Shown piece by piece: positions 24,590 to 33,689 of a DNA stretch of 64,000 nucleotides. The translations under genes and the position numbers were made by a program. The number at the start of each line of letters is the position of its first letter. The first letter of the stretch is position 1. The stretch lies in contig DASUWU010000153.1 of NCBI GenBank assembly GCA_036378315.1, positions 1 to 64,000 of the forward strand, written 5' to 3'. This DNA comes from CALAED01 sp036378315. GTDB taxonomy: Bacteria > Actinomycetota > Actinomycetes > Streptosporangiales > Streptosporangiaceae. The notes below the pieces were generated by a model. That model was not told the origin of the DNA. It saw nothing but the letters and a program-made list of their open reading frames with translations, and searched no databases.

Positions 24590-25857
24590 AACCGCGATCC
24601 CGGGCGGTGCGGCGTCGCCACCGCGATCAGGCCGATGACGGCGACCGCCAGCCAGACGGCGGCCAGGCCGCCCGAGGCGACGAGAACGCCCGCCACCGGC
24701 GCGGCGACCGCCGCGGCGAAACCCATCCCGACCTCGCCGATCCCCTCGGCGCGTACCCGTAGCCGGTCGGGCACGGCCCGGATCAGCATCGTGCTGCCGC
24801 CGACCACCCCGAAGTTCCAGCCCGCGCCGAGCAGCACGAGGGCGCAGATCATGAACGTGGTGCCGGACTCGGGCCTGAGGGCGCCGAGGCAGCCCGCGAC
24901 GAGCAGCAGCGCCATCCCGGCGCGTGCGACGGCACCGGGGTCGACGCGGTCGGCCAGCCAACCAGCCAGTGACGACGGCAGGAACATGGCCGCGACGTGG
25001 GCGGAGATCACGACGCCGATCAACGCGAGCCCGCGACCATGCTCCGCCATCCGCACCGGCGCGACGGCCATCACGCCGACCATCAGCAGATTGCTCAACG
25101 CCATCGTGACCAGCGCGCGCCGGACGTCGCGGCCGCGAAGCGTCCCGGCCACGGTGACGGCGCCCGTCGGCGCGCCCGTCTCGGCGCGAGCCCCGGCGCT
25201 CGTCTCGAAGCCCGCCGCATGCCGCAACGGTCGCGTGCCGTCGCCGGCCTCGACCGTCGACACCGCGCCCAGCGCGGCACCGGCCGCGCAGCAGATGATG
25301 GTCGCGACGACGAACATGCCGCTCAGCGGCGGCAGCCCGAGCCGGACCGCCACCCAGCCGCTGGGTCGCAACAGCAGCGGGCTCGCGATCGCTCCGAACG
25401 CGGTCGCGAACAGGATGCCGCCGACCGAGCGTCCGCGCGCCGCCGGGCCGCCGATGTCGGCGGCCGCGTAACGGGTCAGGTACACGGCCGCGTTGGCGAC
25501 GCCGAAGAGGATGCACCCACCGACGAGACCGGTGAAGCTGCCCGCCCGTGCGGACAGCGCCACCACCACCCCGCCGGCGGCGCCGACCAGATAGCCGGCG
25601 GCGAGGCTCGGCCCGCGACCGAGGCGCCCGGTCAGCCAGGAGATCAGCAGTGCACCGGCTGCCGAGCCGACCACCACGGCGGCGATCGGCACGCCGGCCA
25701 CCGAGTCGGTGCCGGCCAGCTCGGCGCCCAGCATGCCGCTGGACGTACCGCCGGCAGCGAGGCTCGAGGCGCCGACCGCGGTCGCCACGGCCAGCCAGCC
25801 GAGCACCGGCCGCCGCCGGGGAGCCGGGAGGGTCGCGGAGAGGTTCACGTCGTTCAT
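24586..25857 (-). CDS. MFS transporter (12-TM type)
   Basis: A 423-residue membrane protein with about 12 hydrophobic segments. The cytoplasmic loop after TM2 reads WLTGRLGRGPSLAAGY, an MFS motif-A variant, and the second half has a matching loop (GWLADRVDPGAVARAG). A long central loop around 215-240 separates the two six-helix halves. It is probably a drug or metabolite exporter of the inner membrane; the substrate is unknown. It is divergent from the AraC-type gene (107-nt gap), which may regulate it. Confidence 0.85.
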   Translation of the reverse strand: MNDVNLSATLPAPRRRPVLGWLAVATAVGASSLAAGGTSSGMLGAELAGTDSVAGVPIAAVVVGSAAGALLISWLTGRLGRGPSLAAGYLVGAAGGVVVALSARAGSFTGLVGGCILFGVANAAVYLTRYAAADIGGPAARGRSVGGILFATAFGAIASPLLLRPSGWVAVRLGLPPLSGMFVVATIICCAAGAALGAVSTVEAGDGTRPLRHAAGFETSAGARAETGAPTGAVTVAGTLRGRDVRRALVTMALSNLLMVGVMAVAPVRMAEHGRGLALIGVVISAHVAAMFLPSSLAGWLADRVDPGAVARAGMALLLVAGCLGALRPESGTTFMICALVLLGAGWNFGVVGGSTMLIRAVPDRLRVRAEGIGEVGMGFAAAVAAPVAGVLVASGGLAAVWLAVAVIGLIAVATPHRPGSRF

Positions 25858-25964
25858 CGCGTCCGCAATCCCAGCAGCTCGACGCGGCGCCGGTCTTGAA
25901 CGAAACGGCCAGGAACGAGCCGGCCGATCACGGCCGTCGGACCCCGCTCATTAGACTTCCGTGC

Positions 25965-26948
25965 ATGCCGCCGGCCACATCGGGGAGCGGACGCCCGACC
26001 CAGACGTACCGGGAGCGTCCGCCGGCGCCGGCGCTGGCCCCCTACCTCGCCTGCACCTGGATCCATCGGATCGGCGCGGACGGGCCCGCCTACGAGCATC
26101 GCCGCGTCCCTGACGGATGCGTCGACATCAGGTGGACGGCCGGCCAGTCCTTGATCGAGGTCGTCGGACCGCAGCGCGGCCCGGTCACGTTCCTTCTCCC
26201 ACCTCGTACGACCGTCGCCGGGATCCGCCTGCGCCCGGGCGCCGCACCGGCGGCGCTCGGCGTCCCGGCCTCCGCTCTCGTCGATCGGCGCGTTCCCCTC
26301 GACGCCGTATGGGACGACGCACCGGCCGCGTCCGCCGGACGGATCGCGCAGGCGGGCTCACCACGCGAGGCCGTCACGTTGCTCGAAGAGGCGGTCGCGA
26401 CGAGAACCGCCGGCCGGCGCGGCCTCGACCCGGTCGGCGCCGCCGTGCTCGACCTGCTTCGGCGACACCCGTCGCTGCCCGCCGGAAAGCTGACGGCAGA
26501 ACTGTACGTGTCGTCGCGTCAGCTCCGCCGCCACTGCGTCGCCGCCTTCGGCTACGGGCCCAAGTCGCTGCAGCGCCTGCTCCGCTTCCAGACGTTCCTC
26601 GTCCTCGGCACGAGGCGCGGCGGCACGATTGAGGGCCTGGCCGAGATCGCCCGGGTCGCCGGCTACGCCGACCAGCCGCATCTGACCAGGGAATGCGTCG
26701 CGCTCACCGGGGTCACGCCGCGCCGCTTCCTCGCCGAGACGGCGAAGAGCTGCGGCCGGAACCACGACCACGCGGCACCTCCCGCGCTCGTCGGGGACGC
26801 GGGCGCCGGCGGCGCGGCAGGCGCCGACGACGTCCGAGCCGGCCGCGCCCAGCGCGTCCTGGACGGCGGTGTCGCTCGCGTAGTGGTGGGTGGCCGGGTC
26901 AGCCGTCCTTGGCGGCCAGCGACACGAGCAGGTCGTTCAGCCGGGTGA
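25965..26948 (+). CDS. AraC-family transcriptional regulator
   Basis: A 327-residue regulator. The N-terminal 150 residues match the DUF6597-type domain of AraC proteins (APYLACTWIHRI, RRVPDGCVDIRW). The C-terminal DNA-binding domain has two helix-turn-helix units: LTAELYVSSRQLRRHC and ARVAGYADQPHLTRE, ending in GVTPRRFLAETA. About 50 residues follow this natural end and run into the convergent htpG gene (50-bp overlap), so the tail is probably unstructured. ATG 25965 starts the homologous region although the frame is open far upstream. Its position suggests control of the divergent MFS gene. Confidence 0.82.
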   Translation: MPPATSGSGRPTQTYRERPPAPALAPYLACTWIHRIGADGPAYEHRRVPDGCVDIRWTAGQSLIEVVGPQRGPVTFLLPPRTTVAGIRLRPGAAPAALGVPASALVDRRVPLDAVWDDAPAASAGRIAQAGSPREAVTLLEEAVATRTAGRRGLDPVGAAVLDLLRRHPSLPAGKLTAELYVSSRQLRRHCVAAFGYGPKSLQRLLRFQTFLVLGTRRGGTIEGLAEIARVAGYADQPHLTRECVALTGVTPRRFLAETAKSCGRNHDHAAPPALVGDAGAGGAAGADDVRAGRAQRVLDGGVARVVVGGRVSRPWRPATRAGRSAG

Positions 26949-28848
26949 CGAAGCCCGCCGGGTCCTCGATCTGGGCGCCCAGGGTGAGGACGGCCTGGCT
27001 GTAGAGGACCTGCGCCCAGTCGGCGAAGCGCGCCTCGTCGGCCTCGTCCTTGAGCCGCCGCACCAGCCGGTGCCCCGGGTTGATCTCCAGCACCGGCTGG
27101 CTGGGCAGACCGGAGCCCCGGATGCGGCGGGCCAGGTTGATCTCGGTCTCCGGCTCGCTCGCCACGATGCACGAGGGCGAGGTGGTGAGGCGGCCGGACA
27201 CCCGGACGTCCCGCACCTTGTCACCGAGGGCCTTCTTCATGCGGTCGACGACCGCGGCCAGCTCGGTGCCGGCCTGCTCCTTCGCCTGCTTGTCCGACTC
27301 GTCCTCGAGCGCGCCCAGATCGGAGACGCCCTGGGTCACCGACTGCAGCCGCTTGCCGTCGAACTCGTGCAGGTTGGTCACCACCCAGTTGTCGACCAGG
27401 TCGGCGAGCAGGAGCACCTCGATGTCCTTGTCGCGGAAGACCTCGAGGTGCGGGCTGTGCTTGGCGGCGGCCGGCGTCGGGGCGACCAGATAATAGATCT
27501 TGTCCTGGCCGTCCTTCATCCGCGCCACGTAGTCGGCGAGTGAGACGTCCGCCGCGTCCCCGCCGGACTTGGTCGAGGTGAACCGCAGCAGCCGGGCGAT
27601 GTCGTCGCGGTTGGAGTAGTCCTCGGCGATGCCCTCCTTGAGGACGGCGCCGAACTCCTTCCAGAAAGTGGCGTACTTGTCCGGCTGGTTCTCGGCCAGA
27701 TCGCCGAGCAGCCGCAGCACCCGCTTGGTCGCCGTGGAGCGGATGTTGTCCACCACGCGGCTGCTCTGCAGGATCTCACGGGAGATGTTGAGCGGCAGGT
27801 CGCTCGAGTCGATCACACCGCGTACGAACCGCAGATAGCTCGGCAGCAGCTGCCCGTCGTCCTCCATGATGAAGACGCGCTGGACGTGCAGCTTGACGCC
27901 GTGGTGCACGGTCGGCAGCCACAGATCGAACGGCGCGGCGGCCGGAACGTACAGCAGCAGCGTGTACTCGTACGTCCCCTCCACCTTGCTGTGCACGTAG
28001 GCGAGCGGGTCGGCGAAGTCGTGGGACACGTGCTTGTAGAACTCGTTGTAGTCGGCTTCGCCGATGTCGCTCTTGGCCCTCGCCCACAGCGCCGAGGCCC
28101 GGTTGACCACCGTCTCCTTCGGCGCGCCGCCGTCCCCCTCCTCGCCGTCGCCGCCGTCCTCGCCGCCCTCGCCGTCCTTGGCGCCCGCGCCGCCGGGCGA
28201 CTCGTCCGGCATCACGATCGGCAGGCTGATGTGGTCGGAGTACTTCTGGATGATCGAGCGCAGCTGGTAGCCGTTCAGCAGGTCGTCCTCGCCGTCGCGC
28301 AGGTGCAGCTCGATCTCGGTGCCGCGCGCCGGCCGCTCCACCGTTCGCAGCGAGTACTCGCCGCGCCCGTCGGACTCCCACCGCACGCCCTCGGCGGCGG
28401 GCAGCCCGGCGCGGCGGGTGGTCAGCGTGACCCGGTCGGCCACGATGAACGCCGAGTAGAACCCGACGCCGAACTGGCCGATCAGCGTCGCGTCCTTGCG
28501 CTGGTCGCCGGTCAGCGCCTGGAGGAACTCGCGGGTGCCGGACTTGGCGATGGTGCCGATGTGGTCACGCACCTCCTCGCGGCTCATGCCGATGCCGTTG
28601 TCGGAGATGGTGATGGTGCGGGCGTCCTTGTCGTAGGCGACCCGGATCCGCAGCGGTGCGTCGTCGTCCTGCACCTCAGGGCGGCTGAACGCCTCGAAGC
28701 GGAGCCGGTCGATCGCGTCGGAGGCATTGGAGATCAGCTCGCGGAGGAATATCTCCTTCTTGCTGTAAAGCGAATGGATCATCAGGTCGAGAAGCTGCAC
28801 CACCTCGGCCTGGAAGCTGTGCCTCTCCTGGCTCGCATCCGCCGTCAC
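26899..28848 (-). CDS. htpG: Chaperone HtpG (bacterial Hsp90)
   Basis: A 649-residue Hsp90. The N-terminal ATPase domain has SLYSKKEIFLRELISNASDA, TISDNGIGMS and a QFGVGFYSAF lid region. The middle domain has DLPLNISREILQ and the C-terminal part the dimerisation helices. A Gly/Asp/Glu-rich linker around 218-243 (GEGGEDGGDGEEGDG) is longer and more acidic than in E. coli HtpG. It acts as an ATP-driven cytosolic chaperone. The start is GTG with AAGGAGG 6 nt upstream. Its 3' end overlaps the AraC-type gene by 50 bp. Confidence 0.97.
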   Translation of the reverse strand: MTADASQERHSFQAEVVQLLDLMIHSLYSKKEIFLRELISNASDAIDRLRFEAFSRPEVQDDDAPLRIRVAYDKDARTITISDNGIGMSREEVRDHIGTIAKSGTREFLQALTGDQRKDATLIGQFGVGFYSAFIVADRVTLTTRRAGLPAAEGVRWESDGRGEYSLRTVERPARGTEIELHLRDGEDDLLNGYQLRSIIQKYSDHISLPIVMPDESPGGAGAKDGEGGEDGGDGEEGDGGAPKETVVNRASALWARAKSDIGEADYNEFYKHVSHDFADPLAYVHSKVEGTYEYTLLLYVPAAAPFDLWLPTVHHGVKLHVQRVFIMEDDGQLLPSYLRFVRGVIDSSDLPLNISREILQSSRVVDNIRSTATKRVLRLLGDLAENQPDKYATFWKEFGAVLKEGIAEDYSNRDDIARLLRFTSTKSGGDAADVSLADYVARMKDGQDKIYYLVAPTPAAAKHSPHLEVFRDKDIEVLLLADLVDNWVVTNLHEFDGKRLQSVTQGVSDLGALEDESDKQAKEQAGTELAAVVDRMKKALGDKVRDVRVSGRLTTSPSCIVASEPETEINLARRIRGSGLPSQPVLEINPGHRLVRRLKDEADEARFADWAQVLYSQAVLTLGAQIEDPAGFVTRLNDLLVSLAAKDG

Positions 28849-29053
28849 CGAGTTCCTCCTTCACGTTCTCCGAAAGTATGAATCCCACGGGTCGGCCTCA
28901 GATTACCGAGCCGCGGCCGGACCGTCCCCGAGGTTCCCGCGTACCCGCGGGCCGGCCGGACGGGGCCGGCGGATACGATCGCGGTGCGGCGATCCGGACG
29001 GTCGAGTGCGACGGGGCCGACGCGCGCCGTCGGCGAGGCGAGGGGGTGCGTCT

Positions 29054-29881
29054 GTGGCGTTCGACAGCGAACGCGTTCCAGCGGGACTCGACGTGAGCCG
29101 GCCCAATGTCGCCAGGGTCTACGACTACACCCTGGGCGGCAAGGACAACTTCGCCGTCGACCGGCAGGTCGCCGACCTGTCCCACGAGGTGATGCCGGCC
29201 CGTGCCGGCGCGCGGGCCAACCGGGCGTTCCTGCGGCGGGCGGTGCGCCACCTGGTGGCCGAGGCCGGCATCAGGCAGTTCATCGACATCGGGTCCGGCC
29301 TGCCCACCCAGGGCAACGTGCACGAGGTGGCGCAGTCGATCGACCCGACGGCACGGATCGTGTACGTGGACTACGACCCGGTGGTGCTCGTCCACGCGCG
29401 CGCCCTGCTCGGCGCCACGGACACCACCGAGGTCATCACGGCCGACGTACGGCGTCCGCGCGAGATCCTAGAGGACCCCACGATCCGGCGGTTCCTCGAC
29501 TTCGACCAGCCGATCGGGTTGCTGCTTTTCGCGATCCTGCACCACGTCAACGACGACGAGGACCCGGCCGGCATCGCGCGGACCCTGCGCGACGCGCTGC
29601 CCGCCGGCAGCTACCTGGCCCTGTCGCACTTCCACAACCCCGGCGCCGCGCAGCCGGCCTACGCCAGGATGGCGGCCGAGGCGGAGAAGGTCTTCGCGGA
29701 GAACCTCGGGACCGGGCGGTTCCGCACCCGCGACGAGATCCTCGCCTTCTTCGGCGACTTCGAGCTGCTCGAGCCCGGCCTGGTGTCCTACGACGAGTGG
29801 CGCCCCGACCTGAACGTCCCGCCGCTGCCGGAGGCGATGCGCCACCTCGCGCTGTGCGGCGTCGCCAGGAAACGGCCCTGA
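29054..29881 (+). CDS. DUF574 (Methyltransf_19) SAM-dependent methyltransferase, copy 1
   Basis: A 275-residue protein of an actinomycete-specific methyltransferase family. Family marks are VARVYDYTLGGKDNFAVDR near the start, the SAM-binding FIDIGSGLPTQGNVHEVAQ, YVDYDPVVLVHA, and HHVNDDEDPAGI. The substrate of the family is unknown; the genes are expanded in Streptomyces and relatives. GTG 29054 has GAGGGGG about 8 nt upstream. A paralogue is at 36979-37788. It is divergent from htpG with a 205-nt gap. Confidence 0.9.
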   Translation: MAFDSERVPAGLDVSRPNVARVYDYTLGGKDNFAVDRQVADLSHEVMPARAGARANRAFLRRAVRHLVAEAGIRQFIDIGSGLPTQGNVHEVAQSIDPTARIVYVDYDPVVLVHARALLGATDTTEVITADVRRPREILEDPTIRRFLDFDQPIGLLLFAILHHVNDDEDPAGIARTLRDALPAGSYLALSHFHNPGAAQPAYARMAAEAEKVFAENLGTGRFRTRDEILAFFGDFELLEPGLVSYDEWRPDLNVPPLPEAMRHLALCGVARKRP

Positions 29882-29973
29882 TTTCGCGCCCGCACCCGAA
29901 CGTCGGACCACCCTCCGGACGCCGGCCGCAGTTCCGGTCGACGTGGCCGGGTGGTCGCTGACAGGGTGGGCCC

Positions 29974-31140
29974 GTGGCGGTCTTGGGGGTGATGGCGGCG
30001 CTGTCGCTGCTGGCGTGGGCGTACCTGGCCGCCGGACACGGATGGTTCTGGCGCGCGGGACCGGGGCTCGGCGCCTGGCCGGAGCCGCCCGCGTGGCCGG
30101 AGGTGGTCGCGGTGGTGCCGGCGCGGGACGAGGCGGCGCTGCTGCCGCACACGCTGCCGAGCCTGCTCGGGCAGGAGTACCGGGGCCGGTTCCGGGTGGT
30201 CCTGGTCGACGACGGCAGCACGGACGGGACGGCGGAGGTGGCCGGACGGCTGGGCCGCGCGGCGGCGGCGGAGTTGTGCGTGGTACGGGCGGCGGAGCGG
30301 CCGGCCGGATGGGCGGGCAAGGTGTGGGCGATGGCCGAGGGCGTCCGGGCCGCCGGCCGGCCGGAGTTCGTGCTGTTCACCGACGCCGACATCGCCTATG
30401 CGCCCGGCACGCTGGCCCGCCTGGTTCGGGCCGCCGCCGGTGGCCGCTACGACCTGCTGTCGCAGATGGCCACGCTCCGCACGCGGACCGGCTGGGAGCG
30501 GGCGGTCGTGCCGGCGTTCGTATACTTCTTCGCCCTGCTGTACCCGTTCCGGCGGGTGGCGCGGCCCCGTGCGCGGACGGCGGCCGCGGCGGGCGGGTGC
30601 ATGCTGGTGCGGCGGTCCGCGCTGGCCGGCGCCGGCGGGCTGGCCGCGATCCGGGGCGCGCTGATCGACGACGTGGCGTTGGGGCGGCTGGTCAAGCGGC
30701 ACGGCGGGCGGTGCCGGCTCGACCTGAGCGGCGATGTGGTCAGCCGGCGGCCGTACCCGGGGCTGGCCGACCTGTGGGCCATGGTGGCCCGCAGCGCCTA
30801 CACCCAGCTGCGGTACTCGCCGTGGCTGCTGGCGGGCACGGTGCTCGGTCTCGCGGTGCTGTTCGCGGCGCCGCCGGCCGCGGCCGCGGCCGGCCTGGCC
30901 GGGCTGGCCATCGGCCAGGGGCGGCCGGCCGGCGCGGCCGCTGGGCTCGGGCTCGCGGCCTGGGCGATCATGGCGATGACGTACGTGCCGATGCTCCGCC
31001 ACTACCGGCTGTCGGCGCTGCGCGCCCCGGCGTTGCCGCTGGTCGCGTTGATGTACGCGGGGATGACGCTGGACTCGGCCCGCCGCTACCACGCGGGCAG
31101 GGGCGGGGCGTGGAAGGGCCGCACCCTCGCCGGCCGATAG
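29974..31140 (+). CDS. hpnB: HpnB-type family 2 glycosyltransferase (hopanoid-associated)
   Basis: A 388-residue membrane-anchored glycosyltransferase. An N-terminal membrane segment precedes a GT2 catalytic domain: VVPARDEAALLPHTLPSLL, VDDGSTDGTAEVA, PAGWAGKVWA, FTDADIAY (the D-x-D metal site), AAAAGGCMLV and IDDVALGRLVKRHGG. It ends with several hydrophobic segments. This order and spacing is that of the hopene-associated HpnB family, but no other hopanoid gene is visible nearby, so it is an orphan here. GTG 29974 has a purine-rich AGGGTGGG upstream. Confidence 0.82.
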   Translation: MAVLGVMAALSLLAWAYLAAGHGWFWRAGPGLGAWPEPPAWPEVVAVVPARDEAALLPHTLPSLLGQEYRGRFRVVLVDDGSTDGTAEVAGRLGRAAAAELCVVRAAERPAGWAGKVWAMAEGVRAAGRPEFVLFTDADIAYAPGTLARLVRAAAGGRYDLLSQMATLRTRTGWERAVVPAFVYFFALLYPFRRVARPRARTAAAAGGCMLVRRSALAGAGGLAAIRGALIDDVALGRLVKRHGGRCRLDLSGDVVSRRPYPGLADLWAMVARSAYTQLRYSPWLLAGTVLGLAVLFAAPPAAAAAGLAGLAIGQGRPAGAAAGLGLAAWAIMAMTYVPMLRHYRLSALRAPALPLVALMYAGMTLDSARRYHAGRGGAWKGRTLAGR

Positions 31141-31221
31141 GGCCCACCCCGCCCCGCGCCGCCGGCGCCGCCCACCCTCGACTCCGCGCAACCGGCCGGG
31201 CCGGGCCGGGGTTCTCCTGGC

Positions 31222-32676
31222 ATGGAACACGACAGCATGGAACACGACTTCATGCGGCCCCGCCGGGCCTTGCTGGCCGTGCTGCTCGCGGCGCCGTTCC
31301 TCGCCCAGGCCGACGCCACGATCGCCAACGTCGCCGCGCCCTCGATCGGGACGGACCTGGGCGCGTCGAGCGCGGCGGTCGAGCTCGTCGTCGGCGGCTA
31401 TCTCATCGCGTTCGCCGTCCTGCTGATCACCGGCGCCCGGCTCGGCCAGACACACGGCTACAAGCGGATCTTCATGCTCGGCGTCGCCGCGTTCGGGGTG
31501 ACATCGCTGCTCAACGGCCTGGCCCCGAACGCGGCGGTGCTCGTCGGGATGCGCGTGCTGCAGGGCGCCGCCGCGGCGCTGATGTTCCCGCAGGCGCTCA
31601 CGGGTATCCAGCTCAACTTCGATGGGGCCTGGCGGCAGCGCGCGATCGGCTGGTACGCCTTGGCGCTGTCCGCCGGCGCCGTCACCGGGCAGGTGCTCGG
31701 CGGAGCGGTGATCTGGGCCGATATCGCCGGGACCGGCTGGCGAGCGATCTTCCTGATCAACGTGCCGGCGTGTGTGGCCGTCCTGGCCGCAGCCGCGCGC
31801 CGCCTGCCGTCCGACGGAGCCCGCTGCGGGCGGCGGATCCACCTGCTCGGGGTGGCGACGCTGTCGGTCGCCGTCCTGCTCATCGTGCTGCCGCTGACGC
31901 TGGGCCGGGTGGACGGCTGGCCGGCGTGGACGTGGCTGTCGCTGGCGGCGAGCGCGCCCGCGGCTTGGCTGTTCTTCAAGACCCAGCGCGACGCGGGGGC
32001 GGGGGGCCGCACCGCGCTGGTCGACCTGGGCATGCTCGCCCGGCCGCCGATCGCGTTCGCCATCCTCGCGCTGGCGGCCGCCACCAGCACCTACTACGGG
32101 CTGCTGTTCACCCTCGCCCAGTACGTCCAGCACGGCCTCGGCCGCGGCTCCCTCGCCTCCGGACTGATCCTGCTCCCGTGGGTCGCGGTCTTCGGTCTTG
32201 CCGGTCAGGTGACCAGGCGGCTGCCGGCCAGGTACGGTCCCGCCCTGCCGGCGGCCGGCTGCCTGGTGCTCGCCGCCGCGTACGTGGCGATCGGCGCCGG
32301 CCTGCTCGCCGGGCTGCGCGACCTCATCCTGTGGGTTCCGCTGTTGGCCGCCGGGGGGTTCGGGCTCGGCACCCAGTTCAGCTCGCTGATCGGCCACCTC
32401 ACGGCTGCCGTGCAGCCGCGGCATGCCCCCGATATCAGCGGCACGCAAACCACCATGGTGCAGATCGGGGGCGCGCTCGGCGTCGCCGCCTTCGGCGCGG
32501 TCTACCTGGGCCTGGCCGCGCCGCCCGGCGCCGGGACGGCGACGCCCGCCTTCGCGGTCACCGCACTCGCCATGGCCGCGACGGCGCTGGTCGCCGCGGC
32601 GGCCGCCTGGCGTGCCACGCACACCCGCGTACCCGAAAGGCTGGACCGGCCCGCGCCGGTCAGGGCCGGCGGATGA
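31222..32676 (+). CDS. MFS transporter (DHA2/EmrB-QacA type)
   Basis: A 484-residue, roughly 14-TM transporter. TM1 carries FLAQADATIANVAAPSI, motif A is GARLGQTHGYKRIF, and antiporter motif C is seen in ALALSAGAVTGQVLGGAV. It probably exports a drug by proton antiport; the substrate is unknown. The first ATG is followed by a near-exact tandem duplication of 15 nt that repeats MEHD, giving three in-frame ATGs (31222, 31237, 31252); the true start is uncertain by up to 10 residues. It is convergent with the downstream dioxygenase-like gene. Confidence 0.88.
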   Translation: MEHDSMEHDFMRPRRALLAVLLAAPFLAQADATIANVAAPSIGTDLGASSAAVELVVGGYLIAFAVLLITGARLGQTHGYKRIFMLGVAAFGVTSLLNGLAPNAAVLVGMRVLQGAAAALMFPQALTGIQLNFDGAWRQRAIGWYALALSAGAVTGQVLGGAVIWADIAGTGWRAIFLINVPACVAVLAAAARRLPSDGARCGRRIHLLGVATLSVAVLLIVLPLTLGRVDGWPAWTWLSLAASAPAAWLFFKTQRDAGAGGRTALVDLGMLARPPIAFAILALAAATSTYYGLLFTLAQYVQHGLGRGSLASGLILLPWVAVFGLAGQVTRRLPARYGPALPAAGCLVLAAAYVAIGAGLLAGLRDLILWVPLLAAGGFGLGTQFSSLIGHLTAAVQPRHAPDISGTQTTMVQIGGALGVAAFGAVYLGLAAPPGAGTATPAFAVTALAMAATALVAAAAAWRATHTRVPERLDRPAPVRAGG

Positions 32677-32732
32677 CCGGAGCCAGCCCTCCCGCCCCGG
32701 GGGTGGCAGAGGATGCCGGTCCGGTCCGCGTG

Positions 32733-33620
32733 CTATCCGGCCAGCCTGGCCTGTTCCTCGGCCTTCATGCGGGCCTGCCGGCGGACCCGCTCGGGCACGA
32801 CGCTCTCGCGCGGGGCCAGCGGCCGGAACTCGTGGCGCTCCACCCCGAGCCCGCGCAGCACCGCGCGCTCGACGAGCGAGAAGTCGGCCGGGTCCGGCCG
32901 GTCGAACCGCATCGGCTCGGCGAGCTGGACCGGCGGGTTGGTGATGAAGCGCGGCCGGCGCAGCACGTTCTGCGACTTGGCGTGCAGCATGTACGGGTGG
33001 AGCAGGAAGACGTCGCCGACCCGCCCGGTCGCCTCGACGAACTCGTCGCACTCGGCGACCAGCTCCGGGAACGGGAACCCGTCCGGCAGCACGCCATCGG
33101 GACGCCCGGCGAGAAAACGCGCGACGGGGCCGACCGACCCCGCGGCGACGAACGTCGCGCCGCCCTGGTGCGCCACGTCCGACCAGAGCACCAAGGTGAG
33201 CAGGCCCTGCTCGGGGGAGTCGAGGAAGTGCCGGAAGAAGTCGCCGTCCTTGTGCCAGCCGGTCGACCGCGGAGAGGGGGGAGACCACGCCTGGTCGGCC
33301 CCCTTCCACAGGTTGACGATGAAGCCGTCGCCCCAGGTGTAGGGCCCGGCGATCCGTTCAGCGCCGCCCACCAGGTCGCACACCGCGTCCCATGCCTTGG
33401 GCGCGAACCGCGCGACGTCGATCTCGCGGTGCGCGGGCATGTGCACCGCCGGCTCGGCCCACGTGGACGGATCGTCGGGGTCGTACCCGAGGCGGATCCA
33501 GATGGTCTTCGTGTACTCCTCAGCCGCCTCTCTGGAGAAGCAGTCGCGGATGACGACGTACCCCCTGTCGAGAAACTGCTCTGCCTGTTCGCCGGTGAGA
33601 ACCCGATAGTCAGCCGTCAT
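32733..33620 (-). CDS. Phytanoyl-CoA dioxygenase (PhyH)-family protein
   Basis: A 295-residue Fe(II)/2-oxoglutarate enzyme of the PhyH family. An N-terminal VLTGEQAEQFLDRGYVVIRD segment is typical. WHKDGDFF supplies the H-x-D iron ligands, and HPYMLHAKSQN near 230 the distal histidine, with an arginine in the following RRPRF stretch. No CoA-binding evidence is seen, so the substrate is open; actinomycete PhyH proteins often hydroxylate small natural-product substrates. ATG 33620 begins the homologous part; no strong Shine-Dalgarno is visible. Confidence 0.85.
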   Translation of the reverse strand: MTADYRVLTGEQAEQFLDRGYVVIRDCFSREAAEEYTKTIWIRLGYDPDDPSTWAEPAVHMPAHREIDVARFAPKAWDAVCDLVGGAERIAGPYTWGDGFIVNLWKGADQAWSPPSPRSTGWHKDGDFFRHFLDSPEQGLLTLVLWSDVAHQGGATFVAAGSVGPVARFLAGRPDGVLPDGFPFPELVAECDEFVEATGRVGDVFLLHPYMLHAKSQNVLRRPRFITNPPVQLAEPMRFDRPDPADFSLVERAVLRGLGVERHEFRPLAPRESVVPERVRRQARMKAEEQARLAG

Positions 33621-33689
33621 GGGTTCAACGCTAAACCCGACATTCCCGGCACGCACGCGACATCAGGGCCCCGGCGGGCGGCGTCCGCC

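Noticed and set aside
29788..33309. 1173-codon minus-strand open frame
   Set aside because: It covers hpnB, the MFS gene and part of the PhyH gene in antisense; the composition is shadow-like.
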